Assembly: GCF_002220095.1 (NCBI RefSeq)
Contig: NZ_CP022372.1
Coordinates: 1,026,501 to 1,090,500 of the forward strand
DNA from: Bosea sp. AS-1
GTDB taxonomy: Bacteria; Pseudomonadota; Alphaproteobacteria; Rhizobiales; Beijerinckiaceae
DNA: 64,000 nt
Reading direction: 5' to 3'
Within the stretch, counting starts at the first letter, position 1, and each line of letters begins with the position of its first letter. Both the position numbers and the translations under genes were made by a program. The notes under the pieces are model-generated. The model saw only the letters and a program-made list of their open reading frames with translations, ran no database searches and had not been told where the DNA came from. Positions 36,306 through 45,244 of this stretch are shown piece after piece.

Positions 36306-37889
36306 ATGGTCGATCCGCTTCTCGTCGAGTTGTCGCGCCTCCAGTTCGCGCTGACGGCTCTCTACCATTTCCTCTTCGTGCCGCTGACGCTCGGCCTCTC
36401 CATCCTGATCGCGATGATGGAAACGGTCTATGTCATGACCGGCCGGACGATCTGGCGCGACATGACCAAGTTCTGGGGCGTGCTGTTCGGCATCAACTTC
36501 GCGCTTGGTGTCGCGACCGGCATCACCATGGAATTCCAGTTCGGCATGAACTGGGCCTACTATTCGCATTACGTCGGCGACGTCTTCGGCGCGCCGCTGG
36601 CGATCGAGGGCCTGATGGCCTTCTTCCTCGAAGCGACTTTCGTCGGCCTGTTCTTCTTCGGCTGGGACAGACTGTCGCCGCGCGCGCATCTGATCGTGAC
36701 CTGGTTGATGGCGCTGGGCACGAATTTCTCGGCGCTGTGGATCCTGATCGCCAATGGCTGGATGCAGAATCCGGTCGGCGCCGCCTTCAACATCGATACG
36801 ATGCGGATGGAGGTTACCGATTTCACGGCGGTGATCTTCAACCCCGTTGCGCAGGCGAAGTTCGTCCACACCGTCTCCGCCGGCTATGTCTGCGCTGCCA
36901 CCTTCGTGCTCGGCGTCTCGGGGTGGTACATGCTGCGCGGCCGGCACATCCAGCTGGCGAAGCGCTCCTTCGTCATAGCCTCGGCCTTCGGCCTCGCCTC
37001 GGCACTGTCGGTCATCGTGCTCGGCGACGAGAGTGGCTACGCACTCACCGACAACCAGAAGATGAAGCTCGCGGCGATCGAGGCGATGTGGGAGACCGAG
37101 CCGCCGCCGGCCTCGTTCACCGCCATCGGCATTCCGAGCCTGACCGATCGCAAGACCCATTTCGCGATCCATATCCCGTGGGTAATGGGCCTGATCGGCA
37201 CACGCTCGGTCGATACTCCGATCCCTGGCATCAATGAACTCGTGCAGCGGGCGGAGGCGCGCATTCGCGACGGGCTGATCGCCTACGACGCACTGGAGAA
37301 ACTCAAGGCCGACCGGAACGACGGCGTGGCTCGCGCGGCTTTCAAGGCTTCCTCGCATGATCTCGGCTATGCGCTGCTGCTCAAGCGCTTCATCGCCGAT
37401 CCCCGGCAGGCGACCGAGCAGAACATCAAGGATGCTGCCTGGTCGACCGTGCCGGGAGTACCGTGGCTGTTCTTCGGCTTCCGCCTGATGGTGCTGTGCG
37501 GCTTTGTCCTCCTCGCCGTCTTCGCGATCTCGCTGTGGCATACGATCCGCGAAGCCGAGGCGCCGCGCTGGCTGTTCCGCATGGCACTGCTCGCGATGCC
37601 CTTGCCCTGGATCGCGATCGAGGTCGGCTGGTTCGTCGCCGAGTTCGGTCGGCAGCCCTGGGTCATCGAAGGAGTGCTGCCGACCTTCCTCGCGACCTCG
37701 CAGCTTGGCGTCTACAACCTGTTGCTCACCATCGCCGGCTTCACGCTGCTCTACGGCACACTCGCCGTCATCGAGGTCAGGCTGATGTTGGCCGCCATCC
37801 GCAAGGGGCCGGAGATCGCCTTGGTCATGGAGGGGCTGCGGCCCGGCGCCCCGGGCCAGCGCCCGGTCGCCCCCTATCCGGCCGAATGA
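36306..37889 (+). CDS. cydA: Cytochrome bd ubiquinol oxidase subunit I
   Basis: Heme-bearing subunit of the high-affinity quinol oxidase in the inner membrane. SRLQFALTALYHFLFVPLTL near residue 7-26 contains the heme-ligand histidine. KFVHTVSAGYV holds the heme b558 histidine, and GRQPWVIEGVLPT is the family signature. At 527 residues it is standard, with about nine membrane helices. The Q-loop appears short, as there is no long insert before GRQPW. The ATG at 36306 is preferred over one at 36270. cydB follows 27 bases later. Confidence 0.96.
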   Translation: MVDPLLVELSRLQFALTALYHFLFVPLTLGLSILIAMMETVYVMTGRTIWRDMTKFWGVLFGINFALGVATGITMEFQFGMNWAYYSHYVGDVFGAPLAIEGLMAFFLEATFVGLFFFGWDRLSPRAHLIVTWLMALGTNFSALWILIANGWMQNPVGAAFNIDTMRMEVTDFTAVIFNPVAQAKFVHTVSAGYVCAATFVLGVSGWYMLRGRHIQLAKRSFVIASAFGLASALSVIVLGDESGYALTDNQKMKLAAIEAMWETEPPPASFTAIGIPSLTDRKTHFAIHIPWVMGLIGTRSVDTPIPGINELVQRAEARIRDGLIAYDALEKLKADRNDGVARAAFKASSHDLGYALLLKRFIADPRQATEQNIKDAAWSTVPGVPWLFFGFRLMVLCGFVLLAVFAISLWHTIREAEAPRWLFRMALLAMPLPWIAIEVGWFVAEFGRQPWVIEGVLPTFLATSQLGVYNLLLTIAGFTLLYGTLAVIEVRLMLAAIRKGPEIALVMEGLRPGAPGQRPVAPYPAE

Positions 37890-37916
37890 CCCGCAGCCCG
37901 GCAAAGGATCACGACG

Positions 37917-39071
37917 ATGATCGATTTCCTGTTCTCCTATGAAGTGTTGCGGCTGATCTGGTGGGTGCTGCTCGGCGTCCTGCTCATCGGCTTCGCCGTG
38001 ATGGACGGCTTCGATCTGGGCGTCGGCACGTTGCTGCCCTTCGTCGCCAAGGAAGACATCGAGCGCCGGGTGGCGATCAACACCGTCGGCCCGGTCTGGG
38101 AAGGCAACCAGGTCTGGTTCATCCTCGGTGGCGGAGCGATCTTCGCCGCTTGGCCGGCGCTCTACGCGGTCAGCTTCTCGGGATTCTATCTCGCGATGTT
38201 CTTGGTGCTGAGCGCGCTGATCCTGCGGCCCGTCGGCTTCAAATATCGTTCCAAGAAGCCGGATCCCGTTTGGAGGGAGCGCTGGGACTGGGCGCTGTTC
38301 ATCGGCGGAGCTGTTCCGGCGCTGATCTTCGGCGTCGCGGTCGGCAACACGTTGCAGGGCGTGCCCTTCCACTTCATGCCGGATCTGCGGCCGATCTACG
38401 AGGGCAACCTCATCGGTCTGCTCAACCCGGCTGCGCTCTATTGCGGGCTGGTGTCGCTGGCGATGCTGACGATGCACGGCGCTGCCTGGCTCGCCTTCAA
38501 GGCCGACGGACCCGTCGCCGAGCGGGCACGGAACTTCGGGACGCTCGCGGCCCTGTTGACGACCGTGCTGTTCGCCGGAGGTGGCCTGCTCGTGCAACTC
38601 GGTCTGCTCGGCGGCTACAAGGTCACCTCGCCGATCGTCTGGGACGGTCCGTCCAACCCGCTGCTCAAGACCGTCGTTGCCGACCCCGCCGCATGGCTGT
38701 CGAATTTCCAGGCACATCCACTGCTCTGGATCGTGCCGGCACTGGGTGTCGCTGCGCCGCTCATCGCTCTCATCGGTTTCCGGGCGCGCTGGGAGGGGCT
38801 GACCTTCCTCGCCTCCAAGCTCGCTGTCGCCATGATCGTGGCGACGGTCGGCGTGGCAATGTTCCCGATCCTGCTGCCATCGAGCAGCAATCCCGGTCAT
38901 TCGCTCGCGGTGTTCGACGCCTCGTCGAGCCGCGCCACGCTGCGCAACATGCTGCTGGCGACGGCGATCTTCATGCCGTTGATCCTGGCCTACACCGCCT
39001 GGGTCTACAGCGTGCTGTGGGGCAAGGTCACCGAGAAGAGCGTCGAGGACGCCGGACATTCGGCCTACTGA
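37917..39071 (+). CDS. cydB: Cytochrome bd ubiquinol oxidase subunit II
   Basis: Second membrane subunit of the bd oxidase, 384 residues with about eight helices. The N-terminus LIWWVLLGVLLIGFAVMDGF and GPVWEGNQVWFILGGGAIFA are diagnostic. The ending GKVTEKSVEDAGHSAY is typical. It lies between cydA and the very small cydX, all same strand, so they form one operon. Confidence 0.96.
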   Translation: MIDFLFSYEVLRLIWWVLLGVLLIGFAVMDGFDLGVGTLLPFVAKEDIERRVAINTVGPVWEGNQVWFILGGGAIFAAWPALYAVSFSGFYLAMFLVLSALILRPVGFKYRSKKPDPVWRERWDWALFIGGAVPALIFGVAVGNTLQGVPFHFMPDLRPIYEGNLIGLLNPAALYCGLVSLAMLTMHGAAWLAFKADGPVAERARNFGTLAALLTTVLFAGGGLLVQLGLLGGYKVTSPIVWDGPSNPLLKTVVADPAAWLSNFQAHPLLWIVPALGVAAPLIALIGFRARWEGLTFLASKLAVAMIVATVGVAMFPILLPSSSNPGHSLAVFDASSSRATLRNMLLATAIFMPLILAYTAWVYSVLWGKVTEKSVEDAGHSAY

Positions 39072-39093
39072 ACCGGACAGGAGTGAACGCACC

Positions 39094-39225
39094 ATGTGGT
39101 ATTTCGCCTGGATTCTCGGCCTTGGCCTCGCTGCTTCCGTCGGCATCCTGAACGCGCTGTGGTACGAGCTGCGCACCGTGCGCGACGAGCCGACGCACGA
39201 GGCCGTCTCGCTGCCGACGCCGTGA
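39094..39225 (+). CDS. cydX: Cytochrome bd small subunit CydX (YbgT family)
   Basis: A 43-residue membrane peptide starting MWYFAWILGLGLAASVGILN and continuing ALWYEL. The WYFAWILG opening, single hydrophobic helix and following tryptophan/glutamate match CydX, which stabilises the bd oxidase hemes. The C-terminus (RTVRDEPTHEAVSLPTP) is polar. AGGAG lies 11 bases upstream, and cydB ends 22 bases before. It is too short for routine gene calling. Confidence 0.93.
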   Translation: MWYFAWILGLGLAASVGILNALWYELRTVRDEPTHEAVSLPTP

Positions 39226-39235
39226 TGCGGCGGCC

Positions 39236-39709
39236 ATGACACGGCAGCCGGTCGGGGGCGAGTGGAGCGGAGCCGGACGCGAGCCCGGCTTCATCCCGCG
39301 AATCGACATGGCGCGGGGACATGCCCGGATGCTGGAGGTCTGTGAGGCACTGGAGAGGCTCGCGGACGATCTGCCCGCTCATGTCGACAGGCTGCGCTGC
39401 CTGATGCTTGCGAACAGCCTCCTTCCGCTGATCGAAGCCTGCCATCGCTTCGAGGAGCAATACGTCTTCCCCGTCTTCGCGATCTCGCAGCGCAACGCTG
39501 TCATCGTGAGCCGCCTCAAGGCGGAGCACATGCAGGATCGCTGTGCCGCCGAAGACCTCAGCGAGGCCCTGCTGGCCTATGGCGAGGGGCGGCCGATCGC
39601 GAACCCCGAGGCGTTCGGCTACATGCTGCGGGCGCTGTTCGATTCGATGCGGAGGCACATCGCCTTCGAGCAGGATTGCATCCTGACCGTGCTCCCCGGG
39701 GGTGGGTGA
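39236..39709 (+). CDS. Hemerythrin-like domain protein
   Basis: 157-residue cytoplasmic protein with the spacing of a hemerythrin HHE four-helix bundle: IDMARGHARMLEVCEALE, CHRFEEQYVFPVF, LKAEHMQDRC and MRRHIAFEQDCIL supply histidine and glutamate ligands for a di-iron centre. Such proteins bind O2 or NO or protect iron centres. It starts ten bases after cydX and probably belongs to the cyd operon. It is convergent with fnr, with 12 bases between. The exact role is not shown. Confidence 0.78.
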   Translation: MTRQPVGGEWSGAGREPGFIPRIDMARGHARMLEVCEALERLADDLPAHVDRLRCLMLANSLLPLIEACHRFEEQYVFPVFAISQRNAVIVSRLKAEHMQDRCAAEDLSEALLAYGEGRPIANPEAFGYMLRALFDSMRRHIAFEQDCILTVLPGGG

Positions 39710-39721
39710 GCGCTGATCGGC

Positions 39722-40444
39722 TCAATCGCCGGAGCAGGCGGCAAGCTTGCGGATGTCGTCGAGGATGACGTGGCGGTTATGCTCGATGCGGATGACGCCC
39801 TCGGTTCGCAGGCGTGTGAACTGCCGGCTGACGGTCTCGATGGTGAGGCCGAGGAAATCCGCGATCTCGGCTCGCGACAGCGGCAAGTCGAAGGCGATGG
39901 TGCGCTGTTCCGGCTTCATCGTCGGGTCGATATTGCGTGCGATCATCAGGATGAAGCTCGCAACCTTCTCCGTCGCGGTCTTGCGGCCCAGCGTCAGCAT
40001 CCAGTCGCGAGCCTGGTCGAGCTCCTTCAGGGTCTGCCGCAGCAGGCGATGCTCCAGATCGGGCTGCTCGGTCATCATCCGCTCGACGGCCGCGCGCGGG
40101 AAGGAGCAAAGCTCGACATCGGTCGCAGCCTCGGCGGCGAGGGTGCTCTCGGTCCTGAAGGGCCGGCCGACGAAATCCGGTGCGAACTGAAGCCCGACGA
40201 TCTGCTGTCGGCCGTCGGAGAGCATCTTGGTCAGCTTCACGACGCCGGAGAGAACGTTCGAATAGCTCTCGACATTCTGCGCATCCCCGATGAGCTCGGA
40301 ACCCTCGCCCGCCTTCCGCTTCGAGGACGATTTGGCGAGCAGGGTGAGCTGCTCGGCCGTCAACGCACCGCAAATGCCGCGATGTCGCGCCTCGCAGGAG
40401 GCGCAGAGGGCCGGATAGCCGGTTGTGTGGACGTCGTCGCGCAA
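39722..40444 (-). CDS. Crp/Fnr-family oxygen regulator (Fnr type)
   Basis: DNA-binding regulator of 240 residues. Cysteines C14, C17, C25 (LCASCEARHRGICGAL) and C113 (DVELCSFPR) match the four ligands of an O2-labile [4Fe-4S] cluster. The cyclic-nucleotide-like barrel spans ~30-140. The helix-turn-helix SRAEIADFLGLTIETVSRQF contains the E..SR residues that read TTGAT half-sites. The start codon is TTG; I saw no better ATG that keeps the cysteines. It probably controls the cyd genes through the box at 36241. Same type as FnrN/FnrL. Confidence 0.9.
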   Translation of the reverse strand: MRDDVHTTGYPALCASCEARHRGICGALTAEQLTLLAKSSSKRKAGEGSELIGDAQNVESYSNVLSGVVKLTKMLSDGRQQIVGLQFAPDFVGRPFRTESTLAAEAATDVELCSFPRAAVERMMTEQPDLEHRLLRQTLKELDQARDWMLTLGRKTATEKVASFILMIARNIDPTMKPEQRTIAFDLPLSRAEIADFLGLTIETVSRQFTRLRTEGVIRIEHNRHVILDDIRKLAACSGD

Positions 40445-40648
40445 GATGGCGCACCATATCCTCTCGGGGCCGCGCGGCCAACTCGGCGGTGTGCCCCACG
40501 ATGCCGCAGGAGGCAGCCTGTCGCAGCCGAGGGGTGACGAGGCCGTGCTGTTCGAAGCCGAGGTGGCAATGTCTCCCTTTCCCTTGCGCGAACGGCTATG
40601 CTGGATCGCTCTTCAAGGCTTTCGATTAACTTCAGGGTTATTCTGGAC

Positions 40649-41608
40649 GTGACAACGCCGCGCCTTCATCCGCTGAACGGGCGAATCAAGCTGCGCCATC
40701 TGGTGTCATTCCTCGAAGTGGCGCGGCTGAAGAGCGTCGTGAAGGCGGCGGCATTGCTCGGGCTGAGCCAGCCCGCGGTGTCCAAAACCGTCCAGGAACT
40801 GGAAGATATGCTCGGCGCCACGCTGTTCGAGCCGAATCGCCGGCCGATGATGCTGACCGGGCCAGGCGAGGTGTTCTTCCGCTATGCCGGAGCGAGTCTG
40901 ACAGCGCTGAAGCAAGGCGTCAGCATGGTCGGGGACGATGGCGCGAATACCGATATCGCCTTCTCCGTCGGGGCCTTGCCGACCGTGTCCGCCCATGTCC
41001 TGCCGCGGGCGCTTGCGGAGGTCATGACACGTTATGGCGCAATGCGGCCGCGAGTCGTGACTGGTCCCAACGACGTATTGATGTCTCAGCTCAGACTCGG
41101 CGATCTCGATCTTGTCATCGGCCGCATGCCCGATCCGGAGACCATGCGGGGCTTCGCCTTCGAGCATCTTTATTCCGAGCGGGTCGCGCTGGTGGTCAGG
41201 CCGCACCACCCGCTTCTGGCAGCGTCGCCTTTCGACATGGCGAGTGTCGCTCGGTATCAGTGGCTGCTGCCGCCGCCGGGATCGGTGATCAGCTCGACGG
41301 TGGAACGCTATCTCGTCACCCATGCACTGCGGCCGACGGCTGGCGTGATCGAGACGGTCTCCGACGCCTTCGCGCGCAATTATCTGCGCCTGAGCGACGG
41401 GATCTGGTTCATCTCGGAAGGCGTCGTCGCCGAGGATGTCGGGACGGGCTGGCTTGCGGTGCTCCCGGCCGAGACGGCTGACACGCTGGGGCCAGTCGGA
41501 TTGACGACGCGCATCGACACCGTGCTGCCGCTACCGGCGCAGCTTCTGGCCGTGGCGCTGCGTGAGCTGGTGGCGCGACGGGCGGTGGACAAGCCTCCGC
41601 GCGGGTGA
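40649..41608 (+). CDS. LysR-family regulator, PcaQ-like
   Basis: Transcription activator of 319 residues. The N-terminal helix-turn-helix (KLRHLVSFLEVARLKSVVKA, GLSQPAVSKTVQELEDMLG) and the inducer-binding domain match the PcaQ group that turns on protocatechuate degradation. No pca genes lie in the window, so the target is elsewhere. The frame is open to an ATG at 40598, but the GTG at 40649 fits family length better. It is divergent from fnr with ~200 bases between. Confidence 0.78.
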   Translation: MTTPRLHPLNGRIKLRHLVSFLEVARLKSVVKAAALLGLSQPAVSKTVQELEDMLGATLFEPNRRPMMLTGPGEVFFRYAGASLTALKQGVSMVGDDGANTDIAFSVGALPTVSAHVLPRALAEVMTRYGAMRPRVVTGPNDVLMSQLRLGDLDLVIGRMPDPETMRGFAFEHLYSERVALVVRPHHPLLAASPFDMASVARYQWLLPPPGSVISSTVERYLVTHALRPTAGVIETVSDAFARNYLRLSDGIWFISEGVVAEDVGTGWLAVLPAETADTLGPVGLTTRIDTVLPLPAQLLAVALRELVARRAVDKPPRG

Positions 41609-41626
41609 CTGCGACAAAGGCACCGA

Positions 41627-41671
41627 ACCGAAAAAGCAGAAGCGATTTTCGGGAAGATCCGATGCGATAAC
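41627..41671. repeat. Dispersed intergenic palindromic repeat, copy 2
   Basis: A 45-base element related to the copy at 16262-16305: ACCGA at the left, TTTTCGG in the middle and GATCCGATGCG at the right. The palindrome is degenerate here. It lies just after the LysR gene. Confidence 0.5.
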
Positions 41672-41768
41672 AGATAGATGGATCGGCCTGACCGCCTCGC
41701 TAGGGCGCGGGGTGACCGAGGAGGCGGGTTGCCCTGACCGACACGGACCTTATATCGGCCGCGTGACC

Positions 41769-42086
41769 ATGCCTGACCAATTCATGCCTGACAGTTTGAT
41801 GCCGAGCCGCCCTTTCAGCTTTCCCGGAGTCCTGAACTCCAAGGAACTGCTCGTCGCCGAAGCGGTCCATGCCCGCGCCTGGGCGGCGTTGGACCATGAC
41901 GACCGCCTCGATCCGGAGCTGGAATCCGACGCCAAGGCCCGGCTCGGGCGAATCGTGCTGCGCCTTATCGGCGAACGCCCGGCATCGGTCACCGATCTTG
42001 CTGCCGCCGCGGTCGAGGAGTTCAGGGCAACGCGTCCGCCCGGCCCCGATGGGACGCGAGACCGGGCGGACGACCCGTCTCAGTGA
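41769..42086 (+). CDS. Hypothetical protein of 105 residues
   Basis: No family recognised. The protein begins MPDQFMPDSLMPSRPFSF and has an acidic, alanine/arginine-rich helical body (VLRLIGERPASVTDLAAAAV) and a charged tail. Starts at 41784 or 41799 are possible too. Codon use looks normal. Its 3' end overlaps the convergent amidohydrolase gene by seven bases. No transmembrane or signal sequence is seen. Confidence 0.55.
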   Translation: MPDQFMPDSLMPSRPFSFPGVLNSKELLVAEAVHARAWAALDHDDRLDPELESDAKARLGRIVLRLIGERPASVTDLAAAAVEEFRATRPPGPDGTRDRADDPSQ

Positions 42087-43519
42087 GCGGCCATGTCGAG
42101 CGGCGGCTCGACATCGTCGGTGATCGGGTTGGCGAAGGGATTCCTGGCGCGGAACGCCGCGAACTCGTCCTTCGCCGCTTTCAGCAGGGCGGGATCGTTC
42201 AGCACGTCGGTCGCAACGCCGGCCATGGCCTTGGCGGCCAGGGCCAGGCCCTTATGTGCCGCAGGAGCCAAGCCCTGCGCGACGAGCTGCCAGGAATGGC
42301 CGGGCGTACCGATGGCATAACAGGCGGTGCGGCACTGCACGGTGGGAACCACCCAGCTCACCGTGCCGACATCGGTCGAGCCGACCGAAGTGTCGCTGCC
42401 GGCGCCGAGAGGGTAGATCTCGTCGCTCAGCGCTTCCCCGTCTTTCGGCTTCAGGCCGAGGCGGGAGTAGGATGAGGCAATGTCCTCGGCACTCAGCGTC
42501 TTCTGGAAGCCAGCCGCGAAGGCCTGATCGGCCGCGTCGAAGCCGGGCCCACCCAGAGCCTGCAGATTGGCGTGCATCGCTTCTTCGAGCGGGCCGTTGC
42601 CGATGAGATTGGCGTCGCCGGAGAGCTGCTTGATGGAGACGGAGGTCTCGCTCATCAGCGCGGCGCCCTCGGCGATCTTCTTCACGCGCGCAACGAGGTC
42701 CCACATCTCCGAGAGCGTCGCGGCGCGAATGAGCTGGCGCGTCGTGGCCGTCGCTTGCACGACGTTCGGGGCGATGCCGCCGGGATTGATGATGGCGTAG
42801 TGCACGCGTGCTGTCGAAGGCATGTGCTCGCGCATGTAGTTGACGCCGATATGCATCAGCTCGACGGCATCCAGCGCCGAGCGGCCGAGATGCGGCGCGG
42901 CGGCGGCATGAGAGGCGCGGCCGGTGAAGGTGTATTCGATTTCGACACAGGCCAGCGAGAACGGCCGGTTGACGCCGGTGAACGAGGCCGGGTGCCAGCA
43001 CAGCGCGATGTCGACATCGTCGAAGGCGCCGGCTCGGACCATGAAGCCCTTGGCGGAGCCGCCTTCCTCGGCAGGGCAGCCATAATAGCGCACCCGGCCC
43101 TTGAGGCCGTTGGCCGCCAGGTAGTCCTTCACGGCCGCTGCGGCCAGGAGCGAAGCAGAACCCAGCATATTGTGGCCGCAGCCATGGCCGTTGCCGCCCT
43201 TCTCGATCGGTGTCGCGGCGGTGACGCCGGCTTCCTGGCTCAGGCCGGGCAGGGCATCGTATTCGCCCATGATGGCAATGACCGGGCCGTCTTCTCCGGC
43301 TTCGCCGATCAGCGCGGTCGGCAGGCCGGCGACATTCTCGGTGATGCGGAAGCCTTCGCGTTCCAGCATGGTGCGGTGTTCGGCGGCGGAGCGGACTTCC
43401 TGGTAGTTGAGCTCGGGCATGTGCCAGATGCGATCGGACAGCGCGAAATAATCCGGCGACTTGTCGTCGATGCGCCGCCAGACTTCCTTGCTGTTGCTGG
43501 CGTCCTTGCTGCTGCTCAT
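42080..43519 (-). CDS. M20-family amidohydrolase (AbgB-like)
   Basis: Metal-dependent peptidase/amidase of 479 residues in the M20D group, which cleaves p-aminobenzoyl-glutamate or other N-acyl amino acids. It has the metal motif GNGHGCGHNMLGS, YGCPAEEGGSAKG with the catalytic glutamate, the dimerisation domain (FTGRASHAAAAPHLGRSALD) and a C-terminal TPGHSWQLVAQG. It is divergent from a GntR regulator with a palindrome between, so it is probably controlled by it. The natural substrate is unknown. Confidence 0.87.
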   Translation of the reverse strand: MSSSKDASNSKEVWRRIDDKSPDYFALSDRIWHMPELNYQEVRSAAEHRTMLEREGFRITENVAGLPTALIGEAGEDGPVIAIMGEYDALPGLSQEAGVTAATPIEKGGNGHGCGHNMLGSASLLAAAAVKDYLAANGLKGRVRYYGCPAEEGGSAKGFMVRAGAFDDVDIALCWHPASFTGVNRPFSLACVEIEYTFTGRASHAAAAPHLGRSALDAVELMHIGVNYMREHMPSTARVHYAIINPGGIAPNVVQATATTRQLIRAATLSEMWDLVARVKKIAEGAALMSETSVSIKQLSGDANLIGNGPLEEAMHANLQALGGPGFDAADQAFAAGFQKTLSAEDIASSYSRLGLKPKDGEALSDEIYPLGAGSDTSVGSTDVGTVSWVVPTVQCRTACYAIGTPGHSWQLVAQGLAPAAHKGLALAAKAMAGVATDVLNDPALLKAAKDEFAAFRARNPFANPITDDVEPPLDMAAH

Positions 43520-43552
43520 GGGGGCTCCTGTTCCGGGCGCTGGGCCATCTGT

Positions 43553-43564
43553 ATTGGCGCCAAT
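43553..43564. promoter_or_regulatory. Palindrome between amidohydrolase and GntR genes
   Basis: ATTGGCGCCAAT is a perfect 12-bp palindrome in the 120-base divergent gap, 34 bases from the amidohydrolase start and 76 from the GntR start. GntR/FCD regulators use short palindromes of about this size, so it is a likely operator for both genes. Confidence 0.6.
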
Positions 43565-43639
43565 TTTTCACATATGGGTGATAGCCGGACAAGCCGAGCC
43601 GGGCGCAAGGGGGTCGGCCCAACAGTGCATGAGGCGACG

Positions 43640-44332
43640 ATGTCGAACGGCGAGGCGAGGGAGGAGACCGGCCGCAGGCCAAGCGCGAAGGCGCGTGCCG
43701 GCCGTCACGATGCGCTCGCCAACGCGCTCGCGGACGAGATCCATTCCGGTGCGCTCGCGCCCGGCGAATGGCTCAAGCAGATCGATATCGAGCAGCGCTA
43801 CGGCGCCAAGCGCATGGATGTGCGGCGAGCGCTCGACCGGCTGGTGCAGAAACGGCTTGTCGTTCACCTGCCCAATCGCGGCTACCACGTCGTCAAGCCC
43901 GACGGGCGGCTGGCGCAGGAGATTCGCGACGTGCGGGTCATTCTCGAGACGGGCGCGGTCGACGGCATCGTCGCCCGGGTACGGGAGGAGGATGTGGCCG
44001 AAGCGCTCAGGCTGGCACGCCGCTTCGAAAGCCTACTGTTCGACGGCACGGTCATCGATCTGCATGATGCCAACATCGCCTTCCATGGGCACCTGCTGGG
44101 GTTATGCGGCAACCCCGAGCTTTGTGCGCTGGTGCAGGAGCTGCGTGGCCGCATCGCTTCGGCGCTCGCCGGGCAATGGCAGAAGCGCAGCCGCATCGAG
44201 CAATCGAGCCGCGAGCATCTAGCAATGGTCGAGGCGCTAGCCGCACGCGACGCGGAAGCGCTGCGGCGGCTGATCCGCGCGCATATCCTGCAAAAGCCAG
44301 ACGGCTTGGCCGCCGGAGTGTCGGAAGTTTAA
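43640..44332 (+). CDS. GntR-family regulator (FCD subgroup)
   Basis: Transcription regulator of 230 residues. The N-terminal winged helix (LANALADEIHSGALAPGEWL, QRYGAKRMDVRRALDRLVQK, LPNRGYHVVKP) is followed by an FCD-like helical effector domain (ILETGAVDGIVARV, HDANIAFHGHLLGLCGNPEL, REHLAMVEALAARD). It is divergent from the amidohydrolase, so it probably represses or activates it in response to its substrate. The reading frame is open far upstream, but the ATG after GAGGCGACG fits the family start. Confidence 0.85.
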   Translation: MSNGEAREETGRRPSAKARAGRHDALANALADEIHSGALAPGEWLKQIDIEQRYGAKRMDVRRALDRLVQKRLVVHLPNRGYHVVKPDGRLAQEIRDVRVILETGAVDGIVARVREEDVAEALRLARRFESLLFDGTVIDLHDANIAFHGHLLGLCGNPELCALVQELRGRIASALAGQWQKRSRIEQSSREHLAMVEALAARDAEALRRLIRAHILQKPDGLAAGVSEV

Positions 44333-44366
44333 ATTTTGTCGAATTCTGCGTTCTTACTGAAGCGAC

Positions 44367-44383
44367 ATAAGTCGATGACTTAT
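44367..44383. promoter_or_regulatory. Perfect inverted repeat upstream of the IalB-family gene
   Basis: ATAAGTC-GAT-GACTTAT, 7-bp arms, 34 bases after the GntR stop and 84 before the IalB start. It is AT-rich with no T-run. It may be an operator for the next gene or a weak terminator. Confidence 0.4.
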
Positions 44384-44466
44384 CCGCGCGTTGCCGCATA
44401 AGATTTTGACGCTGTCCTGTTGCCTTGCTATTCGCCTTTCAATTCCTTCTGCCGAATTGAGCTGCC

Positions 44467-45087
44467 ATGATTTTTCTTCGTCGCCTGACACTGGGCTCCG
44501 CTGCCACCGCTCTTCTGCTTTCGGTTGCCTGGTCCGGCGCACAGCCTGTGAGGGCGCAACAGGCGCGTCCAGCGGCCAAGCCCGCTGCGACCACAACGAC
44601 CGCCCCGGTCGTCGGGCAACCGGCGGTGACTGCGACGCTGCCGAACGGTGCGAGCGCGATCAACGAAACCTATGGCGACTGGACAGTCGATTGCCGCATC
44701 CTCAACAGCCAGCGTCTTTGCCTGCTGGTTCAGTCGCAAGGCAACAACCAAACTGGCCAACGTGTCTTTGCCATCGAGCTGCGGACGCCGAAGGAAGGGC
44801 GGGTGGAAGGCACGATCCTGATGCCGTTCGGGATGAAGCTTGAGAACGGCGCGGTGCTGCGGCTCGACGACAAGGATCTCGGCCAGGGGCTGCGTTTCTC
44901 GACATGCCTGGCGCAAGGCTGCCTGCTGCCGATCTCCTTCCCGACAGTCGCGACTGACGCGATGAAGAAGGGCAAGACCCTGACGGTGGCGGCGCTCAAT
45001 CTCTCAAATGGCGAGCCGGTCTCCTTCAATGTGCCGCTCAATGGCTTCGCCGCCGCGTTCGACCGTGTCGCGCAGATTGATCGATAG
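44467..45087 (+). CDS. Invasion-associated locus B (IalB) family protein
   Basis: Secreted protein of 206 residues. A signal peptide spans about residues 1-30 (RRLTLGSAATALLLSVAWSG), followed by a proline/alanine-rich stretch. The IalB domain begins NETYGDWTVDCRILNSQRLC and includes FGMKLENGAVLRLDD and STCLAQGCLLPI, with paired cysteines. IalB homologues are common in Hyphomicrobiales outer envelopes; the Bartonella protein promotes erythrocyte entry, but most members have unknown roles. It is probably monocistronic. Confidence 0.83.
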   Translation: MIFLRRLTLGSAATALLLSVAWSGAQPVRAQQARPAAKPAATTTTAPVVGQPAVTATLPNGASAINETYGDWTVDCRILNSQRLCLLVQSQGNNQTGQRVFAIELRTPKEGRVEGTILMPFGMKLENGAVLRLDDKDLGQGLRFSTCLAQGCLLPISFPTVATDAMKKGKTLTVAALNLSNGEPVSFNVPLNGFAAAFDRVAQIDR

Positions 45088-45244
45088 CGGGCATCCGGCG
45101 CGACCGATTTTGGCGATTTCCTGCCATACTGGCGGGATGCTTAGCGGAAAGCGCCAATACGAGGATCCTTGGCGCTTAAAATTGGTTCGCCTAGCCAGAA
45201 CATCCGTGCATGATCGGAGCTCTGGGGAGTTCGAGCCAAAATCC

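Noticed and set aside
34593..39242. A 1549-residue open frame on the minus strand spanning the cyd block
   Set aside because: Only its 3' third (from 36206) is a real gene, cydD. The rest is antisense to cydABX and has no family similarity.
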